IMG/VR virus record: IMGVR_UViG_3300044638_001843
Coordinates: 1-64,000 of that record
Reading direction: 5' to 3' (one strand)
DNA from: a virus
DNA: 64,000 nt
The position numbers were made by a program, and so were the translations under genes. Of this stretch, positions 22,325 through 30,890 are shown one piece after another; positions within the stretch are counted from its first letter, which is position 1; each line of letters opens with the position of its first letter. The notes beneath the pieces are model-generated. The model worked only from the letters and a program-made list of their open reading frames with translations, did not search any database and was not told the origin of the DNA.

Positions 22325-23982
22325 GTGACCTAGAAAAAAGAAAACAATCTGCGGTAGCTAGAAGACTTGCTGTAAATGTTAATGATACAGTAAGCTTAGT
22401 AATTAGTAGTTTAAATAATGATCTTCAATCCTTTAAAACTTTAACAAATACTAATGTATCTTCTATTAATTCGCAGCTAAATGTTATTAATCTTGGTTTA
22501 TCCAAGGTAACAAATACGCTTAATGCTCAGTTTGATATAAGCGATCCTAATAGCTGGGAGTTTAGATTACAAAATCTAGAAGCAACCTTCTCTCCGGTGT
22601 CTATAAGTGGGACAACCAATGAAGTTACTGTAGATGTACTAGCAGTTAATAGTTATCAAATTGGATTACCAGATGATGTTATATTAGAAACCTTGGAAGC
22701 TGATGGAATTTCTGTAAAAAGTTTAGGTAAACTAGAGTTATTTAATTTAACTAACTCGGTTCGTGTGGCCCACTCCTGTCCTTCTGGATTAGCAAATAAC
22801 CATGAATACATCTGGCCTACAGCTATGGGGTTAGCTAAAGAATCTTTAATGATTCAATCGGTTGTAAGCCGAGTAGCACAGCTTGTATGGTATTCTCCAG
22901 TATTGGTTGATCAAGTAAATACATTTACATTTAAGCAAAGCTTTGATGCTGGTTTAGATGTTACTGGTTCTATTGATGGTCCCGGTTCTGGTTCTTTAAC
23001 AATTAGCAATGGTGCTGGTGATGTTGTTATTACATCACCAATTACAACTATTGGTAACGGCGCTATTGATTTTACTATTGATGCTGCTTCAGGTACAGTC
23101 GATGGCTCAGCGTTTGAATGGCAAACGGGTGATTTATCTACAGGTACTTTAGTAACAACCGGTAATATTACACTTCAGAATGCTGAAAGAATCCAAAACA
23201 CAACAAATGGCCGGGTAGATATTGCTCCAGCCCCTTCAGCAAGCAGCTTTGGTCTATCCATTGATATGACAAGCAAAGGTACAGGAGCCAGACTAACAAC
23301 CGTAACAGGTACATTAGGCACTACACTAAGTACTGGTGTTTTAGAATCTCTAGTCGAATTCCAAGCACCCAAGTTTACCTTGACTACAATAACTCTTAGT
23401 TCGTCAGTTGGTGGTGCTTTAGAATATGATGGTCAAGTTACCTATGCAAACACGGCTTCTGGTCGTGGTGTAATGGTAACTGAGCAAACAAGTATTCTAA
23501 CATCTTCAAGAAACATCAATAGTGCTACTGGTAACCAGAATATATTTGGTACTCCACAGGATGTTATTACATTGGCTGCTAATACTACTTACATGATCCG
23601 TGGTTACCTATTCTTAAATATGGGTACAACAACAACTAGACATATAGCATTAAGATTTACTGAAAGTCTTTCTGCAAATCCACCTACAATTCATTTCTCT
23701 ACAATAGGCATGCCTTCTACTGGGGGTGCTGCGTCAAGAGCACAAGATATGGCCTATTTTACAACGCTATCGGGTGGTAATATGACACAAAGCACTATTA
23801 CTAATGCTAACTACATCGCTTGGATTACTGGTGTAATAACAACTGTAGACTCAGTTACTATTACCCCACAGATTGCATTCAGTGCTGCACCGGGTAATAC
23901 TTGTTCTGTAAATAGGGGAACTTTTATTTCATTTATACCCTACGGATCAAACACAATGGCTGCTGTTGGTCCTTGGAGTTAA
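22321..23982 (+). CDS. Structural / fibre-like protein, 553 aa
   Basis: The protein starts with a helical region containing heptad-like repeats (residues 20-75). It then becomes Gly/Ser/Thr/Ile-rich and beta-repetitive (for example GPGSGSLTISNGAGDVVITS near 220-240), and ends with a compact domain (TTYMIRGYLFLNMGTTTTRH, then FISFIPYGSN). This is the usual make-up of trimeric phage fibres or head decoration fibres, but no specific family is recognised. It lies between portal and scaffold, where T7 has no such gene. Confidence 0.65.
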   Translation: MSDLEKRKQSAVARRLAVNVNDTVSLVISSLNNDLQSFKTLTNTNVSSINSQLNVINLGLSKVTNTLNAQFDISDPNSWEFRLQNLEATFSPVSISGTTNEVTVDVLAVNSYQIGLPDDVILETLEADGISVKSLGKLELFNLTNSVRVAHSCPSGLANNHEYIWPTAMGLAKESLMIQSVVSRVAQLVWYSPVLVDQVNTFTFKQSFDAGLDVTGSIDGPGSGSLTISNGAGDVVITSPITTIGNGAIDFTIDAASGTVDGSAFEWQTGDLSTGTLVTTGNITLQNAERIQNTTNGRVDIAPAPSASSFGLSIDMTSKGTGARLTTVTGTLGTTLSTGVLESLVEFQAPKFTLTTITLSSSVGGALEYDGQVTYANTASGRGVMVTEQTSILTSSRNINSATGNQNIFGTPQDVITLAANTTYMIRGYLFLNMGTTTTRHIALRFTESLSANPPTIHFSTIGMPSTGGAASRAQDMAYFTTLSGGNMTQSTITNANYIAWITGVITTVDSVTITPQIAFSAAPGNTCSVNRGTFISFIPYGSNTMAAVGPWS

Positions 23983-23990
23983 GGAGAGTT

Positions 23991-24158
23991 ATGGCTAAGA
24001 GAAATTGGATTAAGGGCGCAATTAAAAGACCAGGAGCACTTACTAAGAAAGCCAAGGCTGCTGGCAAATCTATTACTCAATACTGTAAGAGTGGCAAACT
24101 AGACACAAGAACAAAGCGTCAATGCAGCTTGGCTAAAACTCTTAAGTCTTTCAAATAA
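23991..24158 (+). CDS. Tiny basic protein of the IKRPGAL type, 55 aa
   Basis: Start at ATG 23991 after AAGGAGAG. The sequence MAKRNWIKGAIKRPGALTKK has the WIxxAIKxPGAL pattern of very short basic proteins that recur in many phages and viral metagenome contigs. Residues 30-55 carry two cysteines and more Lys/Arg. Function unknown; the charge suggests nucleic acid binding, possibly inside the virion. Confidence 0.7.
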   Translation: MAKRNWIKGAIKRPGALTKKAKAAGKSITQYCKSGKLDTRTKRQCSLAKTLKSFK

Positions 24159-24188
24159 CCAAGTAGTTAGAATCTTTAAGGAGATTAT

Positions 24189-24329
24189 ATGCCAAAAGAC
24201 GCATGCTATAATAAGGTAATGTCTAGGTATAAAGGTAAACATAGCGCATATGCTTCAGGCGCAATGGTCAAATGCCGTAAGGTAGGGGCCAAAAACTGGG
24301 GCAATAAGACCAAGAAAGGAGGAAAGTAA
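24189..24329 (+). CDS. Tiny basic protein of the ACYxKV...SAYASG type, 46 aa
   Basis: The peptide contains DACYNKVMSRYKGKHSAYAS followed by GAMVKCRKVGAKNWGNK. This is a widespread short viral family with the pattern ACYxKVxxRYxxxxSAYASGxxVxCRKxGxxNW. AAGGAG lies 7 bases before the ATG. Two conserved cysteines. Function unknown. It is the first of four tiny frames that are coupled stop to start. Confidence 0.7.
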   Translation: MPKDACYNKVMSRYKGKHSAYASGAMVKCRKVGAKNWGNKTKKGGK

Positions 24330-24330
24330 T

Positions 24331-24438
24331 ATGCCAAAGGTAGGTAAGAAGACATTCCCATACACAGCTAAGGGCAAGGCCATGGCCAAGACCGCAGCTA
24401 AGAAGACCGGGAAGAAGATGACAAAGGGTATGAAGTAA
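24331..24438 (+). CDS. Tiny basic protein of the FPYTxKGKAxA type, 35 aa
   Basis: The peptide MPKVGKKTFPYTAKGKAMAK continues with TAAKKTGKKMTKGMK. It matches a recurrent viral micro-protein pattern (PKVGxKxFPYTxKGKAxAK). Lysines make up about a third. AGGAGG lies 7 bases upstream. Its stop overlaps the next start (TAATG). Confidence 0.65.
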   Translation: MPKVGKKTFPYTAKGKAMAKTAAKKTGKKMTKGMK

Positions 24439-24674
24439 TGGCTGACTTTTCTCAGGAAAAGAAGTACGGATTACATGGTTGGTTCAAGCGGAACAATGGT
24501 AAGGGCTGGATTAATTGCAAGACTGGTGGCCCCTGTGGTCGGAAATCTGCCAGCTCTGGAGGCTCTTATCCCGCTTGCCGACCAACCAAAGCACAATGTA
24601 CCTCCAAGGGTGTCAAGGCTAAGAAAAGCTCTAAGCCAGTACGGTGGGGGTCTTCCAAGAAAGGAAAGAAGTAA
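24438..24674 (+). CDS. Small basic protein of the GLHGWFxRNNGKGW type, 78 aa
   Basis: The N-terminal half reads KYGLHGWFKRNNGKGWINCK then TGGPCGRKSASSGGSYPACR. This is a recognisable family of small viral proteins with conserved Trp and Cys residues. The C-terminus is a run of Lys, Ser and Gly. A metal-binding role of the cysteines is plausible. It is coupled to frames on both sides. Confidence 0.7.
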   Translation: MADFSQEKKYGLHGWFKRNNGKGWINCKTGGPCGRKSASSGGSYPACRPTKAQCTSKGVKAKKSSKPVRWGSSKKGKK

Positions 24675-24748
24675 TGGCTAAGAAGAAATCAAAGAAGTCT
24701 GGTAAATCAACAAAGAAGATGTCATGTGGTTGTGGGGGTAAGAAATGA
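24674..24748 (+). CDS. Micro-protein, 24 aa, Lys/Ser-rich with CGCGG end
   Basis: ATG 24674 overlaps the preceding stop and its TGA overlaps the next ATG. The peptide is MAKKKSKKSGKSTKKMSCGC ending GGKK. AAGGAAAG precedes the ATG. The perfect coupling on both sides supports translation despite the size. The Cys-Gly-Cys ending recalls the CGC in the 33312 product. Confidence 0.5.
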   Translation: MAKKKSKKSGKSTKKMSCGCGGKK

Positions 24749-25044
24749 TTCCTCCAAATGGAAGCTTTAAAATAATTAGCAATGCAGCTCTTTCTGCCAA
24801 AACTTTAGTTCCTTTAGGAACTACTCATATTATGTTAACAGCAAGCCACTCTGGAAACAGTGATATTGGTCATGCTCACCTTGAAATCTATGCAGCATTC
24901 AGTGATACAAATCCAACACTAGATAATATTGCTTTACCAACAAATGTATTTATTGCTATCAGTAATTTAGTTGCTGGCACTTCCGGTATTAAAGGTGCAG
25001 ACGCTGATGCTGAAAGCGTAACATTCGCACGAATAATGGGATAA
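24745..25044 (+). CDS. Hypothetical, probably structural, protein, 99 aa
   Basis: The ATG overlaps the preceding TGA. Unlike its basic neighbours this protein is hydrophobic and beta-rich (HIMLTASHSGNSDIGHAHLE) and has few charges. It may be a small virion or head-fibre-associated protein. Family not recognised. Confidence 0.55.
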   Translation: MIPPNGSFKIISNAALSAKTLVPLGTTHIMLTASHSGNSDIGHAHLEIYAAFSDTNPTLDNIALPTNVFIAISNLVAGTSGIKGADADAESVTFARIMG

Positions 25045-25054
25045 AGGAGAACAA

Positions 25055-28000
25055 ATGAATCCACTATCATATCCTCAAGTATTAGCTTTAAGCAAGGGTT
25101 TAAACTTTTTCTATATTGAAAACAATAACGTAAGCCCTGTATCATTTTCACCAATTAGTAGCCGTATACTTTTATCTGATAGTGGTGTTCTTCTTAGAGA
25201 AAAGACTTCTATTGTAGAGTTTAAAGCATGGGAGCAGTCTTCATTTATTGGCCGACAAGTATTTGGTTTAGGAAATCCACCAAAGGTTTTAGGAGAGTAC
25301 CCCGCTGTCTATGGAATTAAAAAGTGTAATGATAGTTCTATTAGAAATATACTAAAGTTTAGTTACTTTGATTACTTCGGTGATCCTGGATTTTTTAATA
25401 GACCTACATCAGAACAGGGTTTCTTTTTCAATACCGAAGAAGGCGAGCTTGCCCCAGAACCTTGGATGCAGGTCGAAAAAAACTATGTTAACTCAGATCA
25501 TATAGTTGGTGTTTATGCGTTTACAGACACACTAAATAATATTAAACCTTTTAATTCCGAAGGAATTCCAACAAATACTTCAGAATTAGATTATCACTGT
25601 ATTGCTATCCTTGCTTTAGGTAATAGAGAACGAGCCACAGAAGATGATGGATTCTTTGTAAATGTTGTAGGTGGTGGTGATAACTGGCTACTCCAAAAAG
25701 CTAATGGAACTATTGACTCAATTGGTGTTAGAAGCAACGAGTGTGATAGTTTTATTTTTGACCCCTTCAATGGACCAGTCTTTCCATCTGGTAGATTAAA
25801 TAATATTAATGAAGACTATGAAGATGTAAAACCAGCTAACTATAGTGCAAGAATTACTTCCATGGAACCTTATGGTATTTGGCTACCAAATTCGGTTGCT
25901 CCCAATACTCCAATTACTTTAGATAGTTTAAGTTGGATTTTTGCTGGAGGTCCAGAAGAAGCCCAAATATTTAGAGCACTAGATGCAGATGTTTATACAA
26001 ATGCTATTCAAAGATGTGATGATGAATTCTCTATTGATAACGTATATCCTTTCTATCCTTACTCTAAAACAACTGGCACAAATAACGAAAAATTTAATGA
26101 TTTAGGTGGATTAGAAAGTACATTAATAATACTTAAAAATACTACAACAGACTACTGGGAACAAGGTTTAGCTGGAACCATGATAACAAGCGGTCAAGGT
26201 GGATTTAGAACAGACAGAAAATCAGCAAATCAAGTATTATTAAATTCGTTATCTACAAAAAATAAAGAGTTAAGTTTAGGTTATACTAGTAATCAAGAAG
26301 GCGGTGCATCTCCATATGAACTAGTTGATACACAAAGACGAGCTGCTGCTTCTCCAGCTGGTGGCTTTGGCAGTATTAAACCAATTGAATTTTATAAAGC
26401 ACCATATTTTGACTTTGTTACAAATGAAGTTAAAGGATCCAGCAAACAAAGAATAAGTTGTGGTTTCTTTTCTGCTCTCCATATTACTCCTTCTGGTTTA
26501 ATAGATGCCCCACAAAACGCATATTCAACAACAGATGCTTCACCATTTTCTTTAGATATTACTTTACTAGTTAGAAATACTTATAATAACCGTGAAATAA
26601 ATATACAAAATCCAAACCTAGTAGATAAGAGTTCAGCTACAGCTACTGATTTAGGATTTGCTAGTGGTTCTTTTAGTTCTACTATTAATGCAGCTATTGC
26701 TGGAGAAGACATAAAAAAGGTATGTGGATATCAAGATGAAATTGCTTTCATAAATTCAGGAAATGCACTACACTATGCTGGATTTAATACTAATTTAGCG
26801 AGTGTTATTAATGGTGATGAGGTTGTTGATGTTGCTCTAAATAAAAATACAAACGCTAGTTCACGAAGATGGTTAGTAAAAATTATTTCAAGTGGTGGCG
26901 TTGAAGTTATTGATGGGGTTACTGGCCCAAGTCAAATAGGTGATTTAGTAGCAAACAAACCACAACCTTCAACTGCCAAGGGTGGATTTGTAAGTGTTGA
27001 TGCTGGATTTGATCATGCTATAGTTTTAAGAGAAGATGGGGCTGCCTTTGCCTGGGGTAATAATACATTTGGTCAGACCAGTGTACCTGCTGGATTATTC
27101 TTCCGGGAAGTAAAAGCACATGGTAACTATAGCTGTGGCATTACCACAGATAATACATTAAAGGTTTGGGGATCTTTGCAAGCAACAATTAGTGACGTAA
27201 GAAACTGTTGGGTAAGTGAATCCTTTATTGTAGTAGAGAAGTATCAATTTGCCTTTGCATCTACCTATACTGTAGTAGGAGATGCACCAGCATTTGTTAC
27301 TTCTTTTTTAAACAACTACAATTTTAATCCTCGTATAAGAAAACTTGCTGTTACACCTACTTATTTAATAGCCGAAAACTCAGAAAAAGAAAATTATATT
27401 GTAACAGCCGGTTCAAATACAAATGGAATTCTTACTGTACCAAGTACATCTTTATTTCAAGATTTAAGATTATTGCATGCAGCTAAAAACTATTCTTTAG
27501 TTGTTGGTGAAACAGGAATTAAAGCACCACTAAAAGAAGTTTATACAAAAGATACCGATGAAGATGGTATTGATGATGTTACAGTTGATTATGTGTCAAT
27601 ACATCAAGCAAGTGATGTAGCCCTTGTAACTTTAGATTCTAACGGATCTGTCAGAATTTTATATGTAGATTTAAATGCAATTGGTTCAAATACTACTATC
27701 GGATGGAATGGTTTAGCTTACTTTGGTAAGGATGAATTAATACCATTTTTAACTAGAGATGACGGAACAATTCCAAGTATTGACAATGAAGGATTTGTTA
27801 AAGTTGTAGCAGCAGGAGGATATGGTAGAAGACCTTGCGTTGTTTGGTTATTACATGAAACTGGTAGTCTATATGGATTAGAGTTAACATCTTCTGTTAA
27901 ATATGATTCTTTTAATCAGCTATATAAAACTAATCCACTAGAAGTAAACTTTGGAAAACCAAACAACGGTATTGATTTATCTACTCAATACTCTGTTTGC

Positions 28001-28954
28001 TATCCAAATAATACCTTTCAACCTAATGCTACTGGTGGATCTAGATTGTTTATCAAGCACGCTTTAAACAAGATTCCAAAAGATTCCAGTGGTAATAGAT
28101 TCCCGGTTATAGATATCTTTGGAAGTTATGCAACTTATGGTGGTTGTGTTTGTGCTAATACCAAATATACTGGAACTGAATCTGAAGAAATTCCATATCA
28201 AGAACCAGAAATTGTTTTCTTCCCTCCTGTTGGTTGTGGTTGGGGGCAGTTACAAGAAGATATGTTATCAAAAATTCAACAAAGAAAAGCTGTATTTAGT
28301 TCTACTGGTAATGCTACATATATTGATAATCCTAATTTTAATAGAGAACTATACAATGAAGTTTTTGGTATTGTAGACGAATCAAAAGGACCAACAACAA
28401 TAACGTATGCTCCACCAAGAAATGTATTTTATGCTAGAGCTCCCCGTAGTGCTTCTACTGCTGCGGCATCAGTTACTGTTGGCTCTGGTTTATGTGTTTT
28501 AGGTAGTAATGGTAATGTAACATTCTTAGGTACAACTAAAGCATTTGTAAACTATGATGCTCCAAGTAATCTAAGTACATTTAATTCAGATCTAACTTCT
28601 AAAGGATTTACTAAAACTAATTCTTCATTTTCCCCATCGCTATTAAGTACTATTTTCAATAGATTTACACCTGATGTTGGTGTAAGTAGATTAAAGTTTC
28701 CAAAACCAGAGTATGCAAACTCTTTAGAAGAGTTTAATACTCCAGTTGATTTTGATATTGATACTGGTGTAGCTGGTGGTGGTGCTATTATTATCCCTGG
28801 TTTAGATTTTTCTCTTTCTCCTCCAGGATCACAGATATTCTTCTTAGATCGTGAAACAACACAAGCACAAGATTTTAACTTAGACAGTTCTGTAGGTTCA
28901 GTCGAAAAACAACTACACAATACTGGTTTAAAACTTATTAAAAAAATAAAGTGA
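25055..28954 (+). CDS. Large structural/adhesin-like protein with RCC1-type repeats, 1299 aa
   Basis: The N-terminus (LSYPQVLALSKGLNFFYIEN) shares a layout with the start of the next large protein, which suggests a common virion-attachment segment. Residues about 560-950 contain beta-propeller blades of the RCC1 kind: FVSVDAGFDHAIVLREDGAA then FAWGNNTFGQTS, KAHGNYSCGITTDNTLKVWG, HAAKNYSLVVGE, and VAAGGYGRRPCVVWLLHETG. RCC1-like propellers bind proteins or glycans, so this is probably a host-contact or fibre protein, although no phage family is recognised. The C-terminal third is Gly/Ser/Pro/Asn-rich. GGAGA precedes ATG 25055. Confidence 0.65.
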   Translation: MNPLSYPQVLALSKGLNFFYIENNNVSPVSFSPISSRILLSDSGVLLREKTSIVEFKAWEQSSFIGRQVFGLGNPPKVLGEYPAVYGIKKCNDSSIRNILKFSYFDYFGDPGFFNRPTSEQGFFFNTEEGELAPEPWMQVEKNYVNSDHIVGVYAFTDTLNNIKPFNSEGIPTNTSELDYHCIAILALGNRERATEDDGFFVNVVGGGDNWLLQKANGTIDSIGVRSNECDSFIFDPFNGPVFPSGRLNNINEDYEDVKPANYSARITSMEPYGIWLPNSVAPNTPITLDSLSWIFAGGPEEAQIFRALDADVYTNAIQRCDDEFSIDNVYPFYPYSKTTGTNNEKFNDLGGLESTLIILKNTTTDYWEQGLAGTMITSGQGGFRTDRKSANQVLLNSLSTKNKELSLGYTSNQEGGASPYELVDTQRRAAASPAGGFGSIKPIEFYKAPYFDFVTNEVKGSSKQRISCGFFSALHITPSGLIDAPQNAYSTTDASPFSLDITLLVRNTYNNREINIQNPNLVDKSSATATDLGFASGSFSSTINAAIAGEDIKKVCGYQDEIAFINSGNALHYAGFNTNLASVINGDEVVDVALNKNTNASSRRWLVKIISSGGVEVIDGVTGPSQIGDLVANKPQPSTAKGGFVSVDAGFDHAIVLREDGAAFAWGNNTFGQTSVPAGLFFREVKAHGNYSCGITTDNTLKVWGSLQATISDVRNCWVSESFIVVEKYQFAFASTYTVVGDAPAFVTSFLNNYNFNPRIRKLAVTPTYLIAENSEKENYIVTAGSNTNGILTVPSTSLFQDLRLLHAAKNYSLVVGETGIKAPLKEVYTKDTDEDGIDDVTVDYVSIHQASDVALVTLDSNGSVRILYVDLNAIGSNTTIGWNGLAYFGKDELIPFLTRDDGTIPSIDNEGFVKVVAAGGYGRRPCVVWLLHETGSLYGLELTSSVKYDSFNQLYKTNPLEVNFGKPNNGIDLSTQYSVCYPNNTFQPNATGGSRLFIKHALNKIPKDSSGNRFPVIDIFGSYATYGGCVCANTKYTGTESEEIPYQEPEIVFFPPVGCGWGQLQEDMLSKIQQRKAVFSSTGNATYIDNPNFNRELYNEVFGIVDESKGPTTITYAPPRNVFYARAPRSASTAAASVTVGSGLCVLGSNGNVTFLGTTKAFVNYDAPSNLSTFNSDLTSKGFTKTNSSFSPSLLSTIFNRFTPDVGVSRLKFPKPEYANSLEEFNTPVDFDIDTGVAGGGAIIIPGLDFSLSPPGSQIFFLDRETTQAQDFNLDSSVGSVEKQLHNTGLKLIKKIK

Positions 28955-28961
28955 GGTTAAC

Positions 28962-30311
28962 ATGACAATTACTTATCAACAACAACTTGCATTGCGTCGT
29001 GGTTTGTTTTTAGACACAACTACAAACCAGTTAATTACCTTTGATCCTGTAGTAGCTAATACTCAAGGACTTGCAGATATTGATAGAACTGAATTAGTTG
29101 AAATTAGTATACCAATTGATTCTGAAGGATCAAATGAAACCGTTAATTCTGTATTTTCTATTTCTCCCCCCGGAGAAAGTGTAAACATTTTAGAAGATGG
29201 CAAAACAGTTACTGATATTGCTGTATGGCAAACTGTAACAGGGGCTGTTGGATCTAAGTATATTTGGCCAAGAAATATTCAGTCAGCCGAAGAAGCCCCA
29301 CAAGTTGGTGATAAAGTATCTTCTTTTGCTACTGTAGTAGATAGTATGTATGCTAACAATACAGTTATAGAAGAAATTAATCCAACCATGACTTTTACAA
29401 TTAAGGATATTGTTATTGTAGGTGGAAGTGCAGAAGCACTAGAGGTTTGGGTATTAGCTACTCCAGACCAAGGTGATATTAAATTTCCTATTTCGGGCTC
29501 ATGGGCTAATGTTCCCATTGCTCAAAAATTTACATTTACTCTTGCAAGTAACATAGATATTGGTTTATCATTTTTGGGTGTAATTGGACAAGCATTTAAT
29601 AGTAAATTAAAAGAAATTTTAGGTTACACTAACTTTACTCCTTCGGATCATACTCAGTGTACTATAACTAACTTTATTAAAGATTTATTTTCTAGTGATT
29701 ATTCTATAGATACTTATACTGTAAATAGTATACCAAGTTATGTAGTAGCAAATGGAAGAGTTGGTATTAATATTGGTAATGCAACAATAGACTCTCCAAC
29801 ACCAGAGGTTTCTGGAGCACTTACATTTAGATTTTATTTAGAAAAAGAAACTATGTTATGCTTTGCTGAAGGAGCTGATTTACCTGAAAATCCAACTATA
29901 GGACTTGCAGGCATATTATGGACAGATGTATCTATTGAAAAATGGAACACACCTAATCCCCCTGGAAAAATTCTTTTCCATGATTCTTTTAGTCTTGGTA
30001 TTCTTCCCTCTACAATTACATTTGTACCAAATACTGGTGATGGTTCTAATGATGACGAATCTGCAAATCCATCTTCAACTCTAGGATCACATTTACTTTG
30101 TTATAAATTAAACAACCCTTTAGTAAGTTTTACATCAGCTGGATCTACTTTTAGTAAATCTGATATTACTAGGGTTTCATTTGGTTCAACAACAAGTACA
30201 GCGCAAACCGCCTATGTTGGTGATTCAATTAATAAGGATAGTTTATTAGATAATTGGGAAAATGGTTACCACAGAGCTGGTATGATTTTACAAAATAAAC
30301 TTAAGAAATAA
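28962..30311 (+). CDS. Structural/adhesin-like protein, 449 aa
   Basis: The protein starts MTITYQQQLALRRGLFLDTT, matching the LALxxGL segment of the 1299-aa product before it. It is beta-rich with few cysteines, and has a SKYIWPRN motif and long Ser/Thr/Asn stretches typical of phage receptor-binding or fibre proteins. It ends with a short Lys-rich tail. Gene order suggests that the two proteins act in the same appendage. Role inferred only. Confidence 0.6.
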   Translation: MTITYQQQLALRRGLFLDTTTNQLITFDPVVANTQGLADIDRTELVEISIPIDSEGSNETVNSVFSISPPGESVNILEDGKTVTDIAVWQTVTGAVGSKYIWPRNIQSAEEAPQVGDKVSSFATVVDSMYANNTVIEEINPTMTFTIKDIVIVGGSAEALEVWVLATPDQGDIKFPISGSWANVPIAQKFTFTLASNIDIGLSFLGVIGQAFNSKLKEILGYTNFTPSDHTQCTITNFIKDLFSSDYSIDTYTVNSIPSYVVANGRVGINIGNATIDSPTPEVSGALTFRFYLEKETMLCFAEGADLPENPTIGLAGILWTDVSIEKWNTPNPPGKILFHDSFSLGILPSTITFVPNTGDGSNDDESANPSSTLGSHLLCYKLNNPLVSFTSAGSTFSKSDITRVSFGSTTSTAQTAYVGDSINKDSLLDNWENGYHRAGMILQNKLKK

Positions 30312-30320
30312 GGAGTATTT

Positions 30321-30548
30321 ATGGGTGCAAGAAAGAAAAAGAAAGCCGCTGCTGCTGGTCCTGGTCCTCAAGGAGTCGGTAAACCATCTCTAATAGAATC
30401 ATTAAAAAAGATTAAAGTAGAAAGAACCGAAGTTCCTAAGAAATCTATGGCTACTAGAAAAGCAGAAATGAATGCTAGTAGGGCAGAATCAAAGAGCATT
30501 AGGAAAAAGAACATGGCAAAGAAATCTACAGGAGTAAACCCACAATGA
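30321..30548 (+). CDS. Small highly basic protein, 75 aa
   Basis: MGARKKKKAAAAGPGPQGVG is followed by long Lys/Arg/Glu helices with repeated KxxMA segments. AAGGAG lies 6 bases before the ATG. It carries no cysteine. The composition resembles nucleic-acid-binding or histone-tail-like peptides. Unknown function. It overlaps the next frame by 4 bp. Confidence 0.55.
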   Translation: MGARKKKKAAAAGPGPQGVGKPSLIESLKKIKVERTEVPKKSMATRKAEMNASRAESKSIRKKNMAKKSTGVNPQ

Positions 30549-30763
30549 TGAGTAATCCTGGAAGAAAAGAAGCTATGGGTAAAGAACCAGCTAGAAAGGG
30601 TGGTAAGACCCGCCCTAATATGCAAAGCAACCAAGGCCCAGGAACTAGCGAATCTACTGGTAAGTTTCAACTTCTCAGTGGGTTATCTGGAAGTGTTAAT
30701 AACAAACCAAAGAAAAAGGTTTCAAAAAACCCAACTCCAAATATAAAGATGGGTTATAAATGA
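30545..30763 (+). CDS. Small basic Gly/Asn/Lys-rich protein, 72 aa
   Basis: The frame begins ATGATGAGT, overlapping the previous stop, and its own stop overlaps the next ATG (ATGA). The peptide (MMSNPGRKEAMGKEPARKGG...) is rich in Gly, Lys, Asn and Pro and probably disordered. It is one of a run of three coupled basic frames in front of the scaffold gene. Confidence 0.5.
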   Translation: MMSNPGRKEAMGKEPARKGGKTRPNMQSNQGPGTSESTGKFQLLSGLSGSVNNKPKKKVSKNPTPNIKMGYK

Positions 30764-30864
30764 AACCTAAAGTTAATGTAGATTATATCAAAACACGGAC
30801 TGGTCCTAAGCCAGATACTAAGAAACCTCAACCAAAAATCAAACCTAAGACTGGTCGTAAGTGA
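30760..30864 (+). CDS. Micro-protein, 34 aa, Lys/Pro-rich
   Basis: MKPKVNVDYIKTRTGPKPDT continues with KKPQPKIKPKTGRK. It is almost wholly Lys, Pro, Thr and Arg, reminiscent of DNA-binding tails. ATG 30760 overlaps the preceding stop. The scaffold gene starts 26 bases after it, with its own strong ribosome site. Confidence 0.45.
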   Translation: MKPKVNVDYIKTRTGPKPDTKKPQPKIKPKTGRK

Positions 30865-30890
30865 TCAATAATCTTAGTAAGGAGAGATAA

